This document shows, piece after piece, positions 20,235 through 30,153 of a stretch of DNA of 64,000 nucleotides. Below the pieces are notes generated by a model. The model searched no databases. It saw nothing but the letters and a program-made list of their open reading frames with translations, and was not told the DNA's origin. This DNA is from Ignavibacteriales bacterium. GTDB taxonomy: Bacteria > Bacteroidota > Ignavibacteria > Ignavibacteriales > Ignavibacteriaceae. The DNA is taken from positions 124,001 to 188,000 of the forward strand of contig JADJMD010000016.1 in assembly GCA_016709765.1 (NCBI GenBank), given 5' to 3'. Made by a program: the position numbers and the translations under genes. Each line of letters opens with the position of its first letter. Position 1 is the stretch's first letter.

Positions 20235-20296
20235 TCATTCCCGAACAGGCGGGAATCAAAAGCTTATAAAACCGATTCTTACTTTGGTAGGAATGA
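20235..20296. repeat. REP/MITE-like palindromic intergenic element
   Basis: Outer inverted repeats TCATTCC (20235-20241) and GGAATGA (20290-20296) enclose an inner hairpin ATTCCCG/CGGGAAT (20237-20243 with 20250-20256). A further GAATC/GATTC pair is also enclosed. It sits between the divergent quinone oxidoreductase and ftcD genes. The layout resembles the short palindromic elements beginning TCATTCCCG that occur in many copies in bacterial genomes; only one copy is visible here. Confidence 0.5.
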
Positions 20297-20317
20297 TAAA
20301 CAATTATCGAGGAACAA

Positions 20318-22149
20318 ATGAACGAACAGCTTATTGAATGCGTACCAAACTTTTCCGAAGGACAGCGTCCTGAAATAATAAAACAGATAACCGATGAAAT
20401 TGAAAAGGTAGAAGGTGTAAAACTACTTGATGTTGATCCTGGTTTTGATATGAACCGCACAGTTGTAACATTTATCGGTAATGCTACAGGTGTTACAGAA
20501 GCAGCATTCAATTCTATAAAAAAGCTTCTGAGCTGATTGATATGAGCAAGCATAAAGGATCCCATCCAAGGATGGGTGCTACAGATGTTTGCCCGTTTGT
20601 TCCTATAAGCGGAATTACAACTGAAGAATGCATCCAACTTTCTAAAGATGTTGCCAAAAGAGTGGGAGAAGAACTTGATATACCTGTTTATCTCTATGAA
20701 AAATCTGCTACCAAACCTGAAAGAGAAAATCTTGCAAAAATACGACAGGGTGAATATGAAGCTCTAGAAGAAAAACTTAAGAAATCTGAATGGAAACCTG
20801 ATTTTGGTCCAACTAAATTTAATGCTAAAGCAGGTGGAACTGTTATCGGTGTTAGAGAATTTCTTATTGCATACAATGTTAATCTTAATACACGTGAAGA
20901 GAAATATGCAACTGATATTGCATTTGAATTAAGAGAAAAGGGGAGAAGCGCACGTGAAGGCGGCGATGGGCCGTTTTACTTTAAAAGCGAAAAAATTCTA
21001 AAGTATGAAAAGGACAAATATCCTTGTGGAAGCTGTGATTTTACTGGTAAGACAATAAATGAAACAATAAAGCATTGTCAAGAAGTCCATCACTATAATC
21101 TTGGTGAGCTTTTAGATTTAAATGGTATTGATGTGAATAAAATTGAAGGACAATCAGTTAAAATTCCCGGCAAGTTTAAATATTGCAAAGCAATTGGCTG
21201 GATGGTAAACAAATACGACCGTGCCCAAATATCAATAAACCTTACAAATTACAAAGTAACATCAATGCATCACGTTTTTGATGAAACCGAAAAACTTGCT
21301 GTAGAAAGAGGATTACGTGTAACGGGAAGCGAAATTGTTGGTATGGTCCCTTATCCTGCTTTACTCGAAACAGGAAAATATTTTCTAAAAAAACAGCATC
21401 GTTCAACTGGAATTCCTATTCGAGATATATTAAACACCGCGGTTCAATCACTTGGATTAAATGATGTATCAGAATTTATAATCGAAGAAAGAGTTTTAGG
21501 ATTACCAAAAAATATTGATACTGCACTAGTTGAGATGAAACTTACAGATTTTGTTGATGAGGTTTCAAGAGAAACTCCAGCTCCCGGCGGAGGTTCAATT
21601 GCAGCATTATCCGGCTCACTTGGTGCTGCGTTATCATCTATGGTTGCAAATCTTACCGCTAATAAGCGGGGGAGTAATCCTGAAACTGATAAAATTCTAA
21701 ATGAAGCTGCGGATAAATGCCAGCAAATTAAAAACATTTTAGTTAAAGCGATTGATGATGACACAAATGCTTTTAATGATTATATGGCCGCAAGACGATT
21801 GCCTAACAAAACTGTAGAAGAAAAGAAAGTTCGCGAAAGCGCTATGCAAAATGGATTAAAACAAGCAGTTCATGTTCCTCTTAATACTGCTAAGCTGAGC
21901 TATGAAGCAATTGAAATCGCTGAGACAGTTGCAAGGCACGGCAATCCAAATTCTATAACTGATGTCGGTGTTGGTGCACAAAGTGCTTATACAGGTGTGC
22001 TCGGCGGAATTTACAATGTACTAATCAATCTTAAAGATATTAAAGATGATAAGTTTAATTCTGAAATGAGAAAAAATTGTGAAGAGTTAAAAGAAGAGGC
22101 GCAGAAGAAACTAACAGAAGTTTTACAGTTTGTGGAAAGCAAATTGTAA
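20318..22149 (+). CDS. ftcD: Bifunctional glutamate formimidoyltransferase/formiminotetrahydrofolate cyclodeaminase (frameshifted)
   Basis: FtcD transfers the formimino group of formiminoglutamate (histidine degradation) to tetrahydrofolate and then deaminates it to methenyl-THF. Residues 1-72 (LIECVPNFSEGQ) end at a TGA at 20534. The rest (SKHKGSHPRMGATDVCPFVP, with the catalytic-region His) continues in another frame. Reading one base back at the A6 run 20518-20523 joins them as IKKASELIDMSKHKG, giving about 613 residues. The heptamer A AAA AAG is in phase there, so programmed slippage is possible, but a lost A is simpler. After the transferase half there is a roughly 60-residue insert with a C2H2 zinc-finger-like motif (coordinates 21025-21090). 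The cyclodeaminase domain begins near TDFVDEVSRETPAPGGGS. No other his-utilisation genes are adjacent. Confidence 0.88.
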
Positions 22150-22260
22150 TTCTAAAAACAGAAAATTTGGCTGTTCTGAAATGTGGATAATAGTAGTTGT
22201 TTACAATTATTGAATAACTGCTGATCTTATTATAGTTTTACATGAGTCTTTTAAAATATT

Positions 22261-22333
22261 GCGAGCGTAACTCAGTTGGTAGAGTGTCAGCTTCCCAAGC
22301 TGAATGCCGTGGGTTCGAATCCCATCGCTCGCT
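22261..22333 (+). tRNA. tRNA-Gly (anticodon CCC)
   Basis: A cloverleaf of 73 bases: the 7-bp acceptor stem GCGAGCG/CGCTCGC, a D-arm with AGTTGGTAGAG, anticodon stem TCAGC/GCTGA with loop TTCCCAA (anticodon CCC), a five-base variable loop, and T-arm GTGGG/CCCAT with loop TTCGAAT. CCA is not encoded. It reads codon GGG. Confidence 0.95.
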
Positions 22334-22404
22334 CTAATTTTCCCAAGTCATTTTTTTTCAATATTATTTACTATAATCAATTTCCAAATTAATACACTAC
22401 CTTA

Positions 22405-22977
22405 TTAATTTTTAAAATCTGTTTCTAATAGACTATAAATTGCAGTATCTAAAAACTGGCCTTTAAAAAGATAATCTTCTCTAAAATATGCTTCCTTTCT
22501 AAAGCCTAATTTTTCTAATAACTTTATGGAACTTAAGTTAGTAGGATTAACATTGCCTTCAATACTATGCAAACAGAATTCCTTAAACCCGAATTCGACT
22601 GCCTTAGCTAATGCTTCCTGCATATAGCCATTGCCCCAGTATTCAGGTTTCAAAGCGTATCCAATCTCTGCCCTTACATCTTTTTTTCTCATCCTCCAGT
22701 ATCCAATATAGCCAACTACATCTAACGCGTCTTTTTTTCTAATTATCCAGTTGATACCTTCTTTATCTTTGAATGACTTAATAATTCCTTCGATCATTAG
22801 CTCTGATTCTTCAATAGATTTATGAGGATCCCTATCAAGATATTTCAAAACTCTATCGTCTGAACGCATTATAAAAAGTTCATCTGCATCACTCTTCATA
22901 AACTCATTTAGAAGCAGTCTTTTAGTTTCTAATGCAGGAAACGAAATAAAAACATTATCATTTATTTTATAATTCAT
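22405..22977 (-). CDS. GNAT-family N-acetyltransferase (RimJ/RimL-like)
   Basis: 190 residues. ETKRLLLNEFMKSDADELF at the N-terminus, the acetyl-CoA binding loop PEYWGNGYMQEAL and the C-terminal NLSSIKLLEKLGFRKEAYFRE are typical of the Acetyltransf_3/RimJ-RimL group, which acetylates N-terminal residues of ribosomal proteins or small amines. The specific substrate is unknown. It is monocistronic, cytosolic and divergent from the giant sensor gene; the roughly 165 bases between the two hold both promoters. Confidence 0.88.
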   Translation of the reverse strand: MNYKINDNVFISFPALETKRLLLNEFMKSDADELFIMRSDDRVLKYLDRDPHKSIEESELMIEGIIKSFKDKEGINWIIRKKDALDVVGYIGYWRMRKKDVRAEIGYALKPEYWGNGYMQEALAKAVEFGFKEFCLHSIEGNVNPTNLSSIKLLEKLGFRKEAYFREDYLFKGQFLDTAIYSLLETDFKN

Positions 22978-23143
22978 TATAAATTTCTAATTAATTTATT
23001 AACTTAAATATAAATGAGATATTGTTGTCAATAAAATGAGATATCTACTATTTAACTTTAATTAAGAATATATTTATTGCAAGTAATCTTAATATTTTGA
23101 AACTTTAAATAAGAATTTTGTCTTAATTTTATTCGAAAGCTAG

Positions 23144-26100
23144 ATGCGGTATTTATCCACTAAATACTTAAGCTTCAGTCTTCTTTTATTACTTTCAACA
23201 ACAATAAACCTATACACCCAAACAAAACAGTTACGTTTTAATCATATCACAGTTGAGAACGGACTCCCAGAAAATTCTGGCTGTTCTATTTTTCAGGATC
23301 ATCTCGGATTTATATGGATTGGAACTGAAGGAGGATTGGTTAAATATGATGGCTATACATTTTATCAATACAAATCGAGTGAAGTTGATGGGTTAAAGAA
23401 TCAAATAAATGCAATCAGAGAAGATATCACTGGCATACTTTGGATATCAACCAATTCAGGTTTACAGCAATTTAATCCAGTTACAAAAACTTTTATTAAT
23501 TATGAATTTCCGGATTCCATCTTTAAATCAGATCAAAAGATTGGTTACATACACTTAGATAGTGCTAATAAATTGTGGTTCATCAATAGTCAAACCAACG
23601 GTCTTTATAGGTTTGATTATAAAAATAATGAACTCATAAATTTTGGTCCTTCAGGTAATAATCAACAAAAAATCAATTCGTCTGTTTCTGTTTGGGGTAA
23701 GTCGGAGCTAGGTCAGCTTCCTTTTCTCGAGGATAACAAAGGTAATATCTGGGTTGGTACAGTAAACACAGGACTTTATAGATACAGCGTTAATAAAGAT
23801 ACTTTAATAAATTTCAGAAATGATAAAAATAGTAGCACTAGTATAAGTGATGACAAAATCTTAAATATTTTTCAGGATTCAAATGGGCTGATATGGATTG
23901 GTACAGATGGAGGCGGATTGAACTTTTATGACAACCAAACCAATTCTTTTAAAAGATTCAAGCGGAATAGTAGCAACACCAATTCTTTAGTAAGCAATAC
24001 AGTTTATTTTATTTATGAAGATAAGAAAGGATTTCTTTGGCTGACAACACCAGCAGGATTAGAAAGATTTGATCCAAGACGAAATGAGTTTTTACATTTC
24101 AGACACGATTCCAGCAATCCACATAGTTTGTCTACTGACTGGGCTATGCCGCTTTGCGAAGATGACTTTGGTAATCTATGGCTCTTAAACAAAAATGAAA
24201 TCCCTGAATATTTTGACTTTAATAATTCTACATTTGTTAAATGCGGTAGTGGTTTTAGTTATTCGGACAATTACACTCCTGGATCCAATCTAATTTCTTT
24301 CCTCAAAGACCATTCTGGTGTGCTTTGGTTTGGGACCTGGTTCGGAGGGATTAATGTTTTTAATCAATCAAAATCATCATTTATTAATTGGGAACTCACT
24401 TCAAAGCAGGGCTTACCCACGGGGACAGATGTTAGCGTTATTTGTGAGGATAAGAAAAATAACTTAGCGATAATTACTGGAGAAGGCACTTTATACATTT
24501 ATAATAAGTCAAGAAACGAAAAATTATCTTTTAATTTCTTAGGATCAGGTTTAAGGAAACAAGAGTATTTTAATTTCTGCCGAGCGATGTTCGACAGAAA
24601 CGGAGATTTGTGGATCGGAGACCGTGGCCCGAGATTAATTAAATTCAATATGGTAAATAAGACTTTCAAAGATTATTACATTGGTAGCCCTGTAAAGAAT
24701 GTGGGATTGATTCAAAACAGAGTGCAGGGGATATTTGAAATAGATGATGACAGACTTCTGATTGGCATCCTTGATGGAGTAGTTGAATTTAATAAAAAAA
24801 CAGGAACTTCAAAGTTATACCAAATTAGTCCTGAAAATCTTGAAGCTTTTAGATTGATAGGCATAATGAAAGATAGTAAGAATAGAATTTGGTACTCTAC
24901 AAATTTCAAGGGATTATATGAATATCTAGTTGATAAAAAGGAATTTATATCTACTGATTTAAATGTTGGCTCAATTAAAATATTTGAGAGTAAAAATGGG
25001 AATTATTGGCACGGAACTTATGCTAATGGACTATTCCTGATTGATAATAATGCCATCAAAAAGCATTTTACTATTAAAGATGGATTGCCTAGTAACGAAG
25101 TTCGCGAGATGGTCGAAGACGATGATGGTAATCTTTGGTTATTAACAATAAATGGGATTTCAAGATTTGATCCCAATAGAAAATCATTTAAAAACTATGG
25201 AATAGAAGATGGGCTTAAGAGTAAACAATGTTATGCTGAATTTATAAGCTCCAACGGTGAAATTTTCATAGGTAGTGCCAAAGGATTAGTTTCCTTCTTC
25301 CCGGATCAAGTTAAGGACAATCCTATTCCACCAAAAGTTGTAATTACAAAGATTTCTTTATTTAATAGAACGGATGACTCACTACATTTCAGCAAATACT
25401 TATCAGAACTTAAGGATGTCGAACTTGCCTATGACCAAAATGATCTTTATCTCGAATTTGTTGCACTACATTATGTTGGACCAGAAAAAAATATTTATTC
25501 TTATATGCTTGAAAACTTTGATAATAACTGGAAAAGTCCTGATGCTATCAGAAATGCGACATATACTAACCTTGACCCCGGTCAATATATTTTCAGGGTA
25601 AAAGCAGCAAATAGTGACGGTGTCTGGAATGGAAAAGAAGCGTCAATAAAAATTATTATACTTCCTCCCTGGTGGCAGACCACTTGGGCTTATATAATTT
25701 ACATAATTATTATTAGCAGTATTATTTATTCCATCTGGAAAGGCCAGTTAAAAAGAATTAAAATTAAACAAGAATTTGAAATGAGCAGATTTGAAGCCCA
25801 AAAACTTCACGAAGTTGATAAAATAAAAACCAGATTCTTTACAAACATTTCCCACGAGTTCCGCACACCTCTTACATTAATTCAAGGGCCGGCTAAACAG
25901 ATCATCGAGAAGACAAATGAAACGAGTACCCGAGATAGCGCTAACTTCATATACAGAAATGCACAAAGACTTATCGGATTGGTTAATCAACTTTTGGATT
26001 TGTCTAAACTAGAAGCAGGTGAAATGACAATCAAAGCAAGTGAAACGGATGTGGTTGATTTAGTAAAAGACATAATCCTTTCATTTACACCTTTAGCAGA

Positions 26101-27391
26101 AAAAAAGAAAATAACACTTAATTTAGATCAGGATGTGGAAAAGATTCTCGCCTATCTGGATAAAGATAAAATGTATAAAGTAATTAATAATGTGCTTTCA
26201 AATGCTTTCAAGTTTACCCCAGAATACGGAAGAATCAATGTAACTGTAGTTAAAAATATTGATATGGTTGAGATCAAAATATCCGATACAGGAATTGGAA
26301 TAGCAAAAGAAAGAATAAATAAAATATTTGACAGGTTCTATCAGGTTGATGATACTCATACCAGGGAGCAAGAAGGCACCGGGATAGGATTAGCATTGAC
26401 AAAAGAACTTGTTGATCTACAAAAAGGAAAGATTTATGTTGAGAGTAAAGAAGGTGAAGGATCAACTTTTACAATTAGCTTACCGTTGGGCAAAGAACAT
26501 CTAAAACCTGAACAAATAATTAAGATTGATAAAGATGAACAATTCACCCTTCCTGTTCAACAAGAAAGTATTACAAAAAATGCATCTATTCAAAACAGAT
26601 TTGAAATAGAATCTCTGGTCCATCCACAAAAACCCACGCTTTTAGTAGTAGAAGATAATCTAGAAGTGAGATCTTTCATCACAGGCATTTTTGAAAATGA
26701 CTATATAATCTATGCAGCCAACGACGGTGAGGACGGTTTAAGAATTTCGTTTGAAGAAATTCCTGAAATTATAATCAGTGATTTGATGATGCCGAAGATG
26801 GATGGATTTGAAATGTGTAGTAAGCTAAAAAGTGATGAAAGAACCAGCCACATACCTATAATTATGCTAACCGCAAAGGCAACTAACAAAGATAAGATTG
26901 AAGGATATGAATTGGGTGCAGATGATTATATAATGAAGCCCTTTGATGCAGATATTCTTAAAGCCAGAGTTAAGAACCTTCTTGGACAAAGGGAAAAACT
27001 AAAAGAACACTTTTTACAAGATGGATTATTTAATTTAGATGATAAGAGGATTACATCTACTGATAAAGTTTTCCTAAGGAAAGCTATTGAAATTATAAAT
27101 AGTCATTTATCTGATACTGATTTTGGGGTTGAATCATTTGCGAAACAAATTGCAATCGGGAGGGCGACTTTGAATAAAAAATTAGTAGCACTTGTCGGCG
27201 AACCGCCAAGTGACCTGATTAAACGAATAAGACTTTCCAGGTCTGCAAAATTACTGGAAAAAAACTTTGGGAATATCTCAGAAATAGCATTAGAAGTTGG
27301 ATTTACTAACCCAGCTTACTTTTCTGATTGTTTCAGAAAGCAATTTGGCATTTCACCTTCAGAATATCGAAGCAAGTTTGTTAATCATTAG
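23144..27391 (+). CDS. Hybrid two-component system regulator (propeller sensor, kinase, receiver, AraC HTH)
   Basis: 1415 residues, the full hybrid two-component (HTCS) architecture. A signal peptide is followed by a periplasmic beta-propeller of Reg_prop blades (about 30-760), a Y_Y_Y domain (about 775-840) and a membrane helix (about 846-868). Then come HisKA (His904 in NISHEFRTPLT), HATPase (DTGIGIAKERI, GTGIGLALTKEL), a receiver (VVEDNLEV, Asp1213 in IISDLMMPKMDG) and an AraC-type HTH (about 1315-1415, ending FGISPSEYRSKF). In Bacteroidota such proteins sense breakdown products and switch on neighbouring uptake or secreted-enzyme genes in one polypeptide. It stands directly before the T9SS cargo cluster (27.5-36 kb), which is the natural candidate target, but no experimental link is visible. 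Confidence 0.95.
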   Translation: MRYLSTKYLSFSLLLLLSTTINLYTQTKQLRFNHITVENGLPENSGCSIFQDHLGFIWIGTEGGLVKYDGYTFYQYKSSEVDGLKNQINAIREDITGILWISTNSGLQQFNPVTKTFINYEFPDSIFKSDQKIGYIHLDSANKLWFINSQTNGLYRFDYKNNELINFGPSGNNQQKINSSVSVWGKSELGQLPFLEDNKGNIWVGTVNTGLYRYSVNKDTLINFRNDKNSSTSISDDKILNIFQDSNGLIWIGTDGGGLNFYDNQTNSFKRFKRNSSNTNSLVSNTVYFIYEDKKGFLWLTTPAGLERFDPRRNEFLHFRHDSSNPHSLSTDWAMPLCEDDFGNLWLLNKNEIPEYFDFNNSTFVKCGSGFSYSDNYTPGSNLISFLKDHSGVLWFGTWFGGINVFNQSKSSFINWELTSKQGLPTGTDVSVICEDKKNNLAIITGEGTLYIYNKSRNEKLSFNFLGSGLRKQEYFNFCRAMFDRNGDLWIGDRGPRLIKFNMVNKTFKDYYIGSPVKNVGLIQNRVQGIFEIDDDRLLIGILDGVVEFNKKTGTSKLYQISPENLEAFRLIGIMKDSKNRIWYSTNFKGLYEYLVDKKEFISTDLNVGSIKIFESKNGNYWHGTYANGLFLIDNNAIKKHFTIKDGLPSNEVREMVEDDDGNLWLLTINGISRFDPNRKSFKNYGIEDGLKSKQCYAEFISSNGEIFIGSAKGLVSFFPDQVKDNPIPPKVVITKISLFNRTDDSLHFSKYLSELKDVELAYDQNDLYLEFVALHYVGPEKNIYSYMLENFDNNWKSPDAIRNATYTNLDPGQYIFRVKAANSDGVWNGKEASIKIIILPPWWQTTWAYIIYIIIISSIIYSIWKGQLKRIKIKQEFEMSRFEAQKLHEVDKIKTRFFTNISHEFRTPLTLIQGPAKQIIEKTNETSTRDSANFIYRNAQRLIGLVNQLLDLSKLEAGEMTIKASETDVVDLVKDIILSFTPLAEKKKITLNLDQDVEKILAYLDKDKMYKVINNVLSNAFKFTPEYGRINVTVVKNIDMVEIKISDTGIGIAKERINKIFDRFYQVDDTHTREQEGTGIGLALTKELVDLQKGKIYVESKEGEGSTFTISLPLGKEHLKPEQIIKIDKDEQFTLPVQQESITKNASIQNRFEIESLVHPQKPTLLVVEDNLEVRSFITGIFENDYIIYAANDGEDGLRISFEEIPEIIISDLMMPKMDGFEMCSKLKSDERTSHIPIIMLTAKATNKDKIEGYELGADDYIMKPFDADILKARVKNLLGQREKLKEHFLQDGLFNLDDKRITSTDKVFLRKAIEIINSHLSDTDFGVESFAKQIAIGRATLNKKLVALVGEPPSDLIKRIRLSRSAKLLEKNFGNISEIALEVGFTNPAYFSDCFRKQFGISPSEYRSKFVNH

Positions 27392-27565
27392 CAGTTACCA
27401 ACTAATTTTTTCTTCATTTATACTAAATCGAAAGATTTATAGACCAGATTGGTAGATTTCCCACCCGCATAAGATTACCTTAGTAACAAATAATAATAGA
27501 TAAAACCCAATACTCTGGTTTTGATAAATACGAATTTAGTCTAAAACAAGCTGAGTGGTGACTCA

Positions 27566-27871
27566 TTGGAAGAATTATTACCGTCGGAATATTATTTAGG
27601 GCAAAATTTTCCTAACCCATTTAATAAGGAAACAAAGATTAAATATTGTTTGCCAGTTAAATCAAATGTTAAACTAAGTCTATATAATTATGATGGGGAC
27701 ATAGTAAAAGAGTTAGTAAATGATATTAAGGAAGCCGGGACATATGAAATAATATTAGAGAGTAGTGATTTTACAGAGGGGAAATACTATTACTTGATTG
27801 AAGCCCTTGACCTTGCCTCTGGTTTAAAAAAGATTTTTAATGAAAAAAAACAAATAATTTTAATAAAATAA
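27566..27871 (+). CDS. Orphan, diverged T9SS sorting domain (possible relic)
   Basis: 101 codons from a TTG; the frame is open back to 27545 with no better start. The whole product resembles only the C-terminal sorting domain of the cargo proteins (LGQNFPNPFNKETKIKY, KLSLYNYDGDIVKELVND, GKYYYLIEA), with a diverged tail (QIILIK). No signal peptide is visible, so as it stands it could not be exported. The best explanation is the remaining end of a cargo gene whose passenger region was deleted; about 150 bases before it show nothing recognisable. A terminator follows. Confidence 0.5.
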   Translation: MEELLPSEYYLGQNFPNPFNKETKIKYCLPVKSNVKLSLYNYDGDIVKELVNDIKEAGTYEIILESSDFTEGKYYYLIEALDLASGLKKIFNEKKQIILIK

Positions 27872-27880
27872 AAAAAACTA

Positions 27881-27918
27881 TTAAACCCTTTATTTAAAGT
27901 GGTTTTAACTTTTTTAAT
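27881..27918 (+). terminator. Probable rho-independent terminator
   Basis: TTAAACC (27881-27887) pairs with GGTTTTAA (27901-27908) and is followed by a T run. It lies just after the orphan sorting-domain frame and before the next cargo gene. Confidence 0.55.
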
Positions 27919-27937
27919 ACTTTAATCGGAGAGTGCT

Positions 27938-30089
27938 ATGAAAAATCTATCATTACTTTTTATTGTATTTCTTTTATTACAAATTAGTTCATTTGCTCAG
28001 CAAGAGTTTTTTAATGAAAATCCACCACAAATGATTTCAGCTGAAGGGGAAATGGGAAGTATTAATGTAACTTTAGATTCTTTAATGCTTGATTCCATTA
28101 TCACTGCCTTATAAGAATTCTCTCTCTATCCCCGGCATTGCATCCTTAATTATAAAAAATGATCAAGTGATATGGAATAAAAATTATGGTTTTAGAGATG
28201 TCGAACTTCAACTACCGGTTGAGGACTCAACGCTATTTGCTGTTTGCTCAATATCAAAAACATTTATAGGAACAGCAGTAATGCAACTCTGGGAAAATGG
28301 ATTAATAGAACTTGACAATAATATCAATGATTATCTACCATCTGGTTTTTCTGTTGTGAATCCATTTTTCCCAAATGATTCTATAACGGTTAAAATGCTT
28401 CTTACACACTCATCAAGTATTGCAGATTATTGGGTGGAACTGGAGGAGTTCTTTGGGAGTTGCGGGGATTCTCCACTAAGGCTAGATAGTACACTAATAC
28501 AATATTTTACTCCGGGAGGAATTTATTATTCGCTTTCTAATTTTAATAATACCCATCCTGGACAATCCTGTTATTACTCAAACCCTGGATCTTGCCTGTT
28601 AGCCCTTATCATTGAGAATTTAACCGGGCAATCATTTGATGAATATACAAGAGACAACATATTTACTTCTTTATCTATGAACTCATCTTCTTGGTTTCTA
28701 CAAGGATTGGATACATCTCAAATTGCAGTACCATATATAGTAGCCTCTCCAGGTTGTCATAAAGGGAATGCTTTTTATCCCATTACACAACTCAGGACTA
28801 ATAAGTTTGAACTATCAAATTATATTTCGGCCTATTTGAATGGCGGTAAATATAATAACAACAGGATTTTAGATAGTACAACAGTTTCACTTATGTTATC
28901 AGATCAGTTGGGATTTTCGACTACGGAGGGATACTTGCAGGGTCTGATTTGGTACAGAGATTCTCAATATGGTGCTGACACTTGGGGCCATTCCGGTAAA
29001 TGGAGTGGTTATGAAACGCAAATGTTATTGAATAAAAATGAAAATTGGGGCATCGTGTTTTTCTTGAATAAACGTCTATATGATTATGCCGGATTTATTT
29101 CTACCCTATACTCTCTTGTTGATTATGCAAACTTATATGGAAATATTTATGCAAATACACCCAAGGTTGATAAAGGATATGCAAGAATTGGTATCGATAA
29201 CGTCTTATTCAGAACAACATTTTCAAATATTTATGATCATCAGTTTAACGCTCATCTTATATATTCAAATTCAGACGGTATAATTTTAGATTCTGTATTG
29301 CTCTATGATGATGGAATACACGGAGATTCACTTTCGAATGACGGTATTTATGGTGGATACATTCCACCTCAACAGACTAATGATTTTTACTCTCTAGGTG
29401 TCAGTACAATTGATAACCAAACAAATAAATATTTTAACACACCTGATATTTGTAAATTTACAACTATACCGTTATTAATTGATAGTCTGCCTATTGGGAC
29501 AGCTAATAATTATAGATATACCTTTAAGCCATTTCTAAAAAATGCAGGCACAAGCTTAACCATAGAAAATATAATTATTAAACTAACAAGCAATGACCCC
29601 TGGGTTACACTAATTTTCCCTGAAGGTGGTAGAGGATGTCCAAATCTTTTGCCTGGTGATATTAAGGGTGTTGTACAACCATTCGTAGTTACTTACGACT
29701 CAGCAACATTTCCAGGGCCGGGATATTTTAATTTAACGTTTAATATTTCAAGTAATGGTTGGGACTATTGGCAGATAGATACGACAATTAGTATAACCGG
29801 TATTTCAGATGCAGAGCCATTGCCAATTTATTATACTCTTGACCAAAACTTTCCCAATCCATTTAACCCTGTAACTACAATTAAATACCAGATACCACAT
29901 AGGAGTAATGTATCTCTTAAGATATATGATATAATTGGAAATGAAGTCGCTGATTTAATAAACGAAGAACAGGAAGTGGGATTTTACAATATTGACTTTG
30001 ATGCAAGCAAATTTTCGAGTGGAGTATATTTCTATAGAATACAAGCTGGAAGTTTTGTTCAGACAAGAAAAATGATTTTGTTGAAGTAA
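27938..30089 (+). CDS. Secreted beta-lactamase-family serine hydrolase with T9SS sorting domain (frameshifted)
   Basis: An ATG at 27938 encodes a signal peptide (MKNLSLLFIVFLLLQISSFAQ) and about 37 further residues, ending at a TAA (28112-28114). The enzyme continues in the next frame (SLSIPGIASLIIKNDQVIWN). Removing one T at about 28109-28110 joins them as SIITAYKNSLSIPG. The hydrolase domain shows the class C/PBP-type motifs SISK (nucleophile Ser and Lys), YSN and HSG (in WGHSGKWSGY). It is followed by a dimetal-free beta-sandwich region shared with the next gene (about 29430-29800) and the sorting domain (NFPNPFNPVTT ... RKMILLK). It is probably an esterase or peptidase of the beta-lactamase fold acting outside the cell; resistance cannot be inferred. 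Confidence 0.82.
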
Positions 30090-30102
30090 GAAATTAGAAA
30101 AG

Positions 30103-30133
30103 CCTCTCACTAAGAGAGGATTTAATTTTTTAA
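30103..30133 (+). terminator. Terminator between T9SS cargo genes (unit 1)
   Basis: CCTCTC (30103-30108) and GAGAGG (30114-30119) form a hairpin followed by a T-rich tract. The same GCCTCTC/GAGAGGC design recurs after the next two genes. Confidence 0.75.
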
Positions 30134-30153
30134 ATAATTATTAGGTGAAAGCT

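Noticed and set aside
27938..30089. Antibiotic-resistance beta-lactamase
   Set aside because: The motif set (SISK, YSN, HSG) is shared by esterases and peptidases of the same fold, and the protein is a large secreted T9SS cargo.
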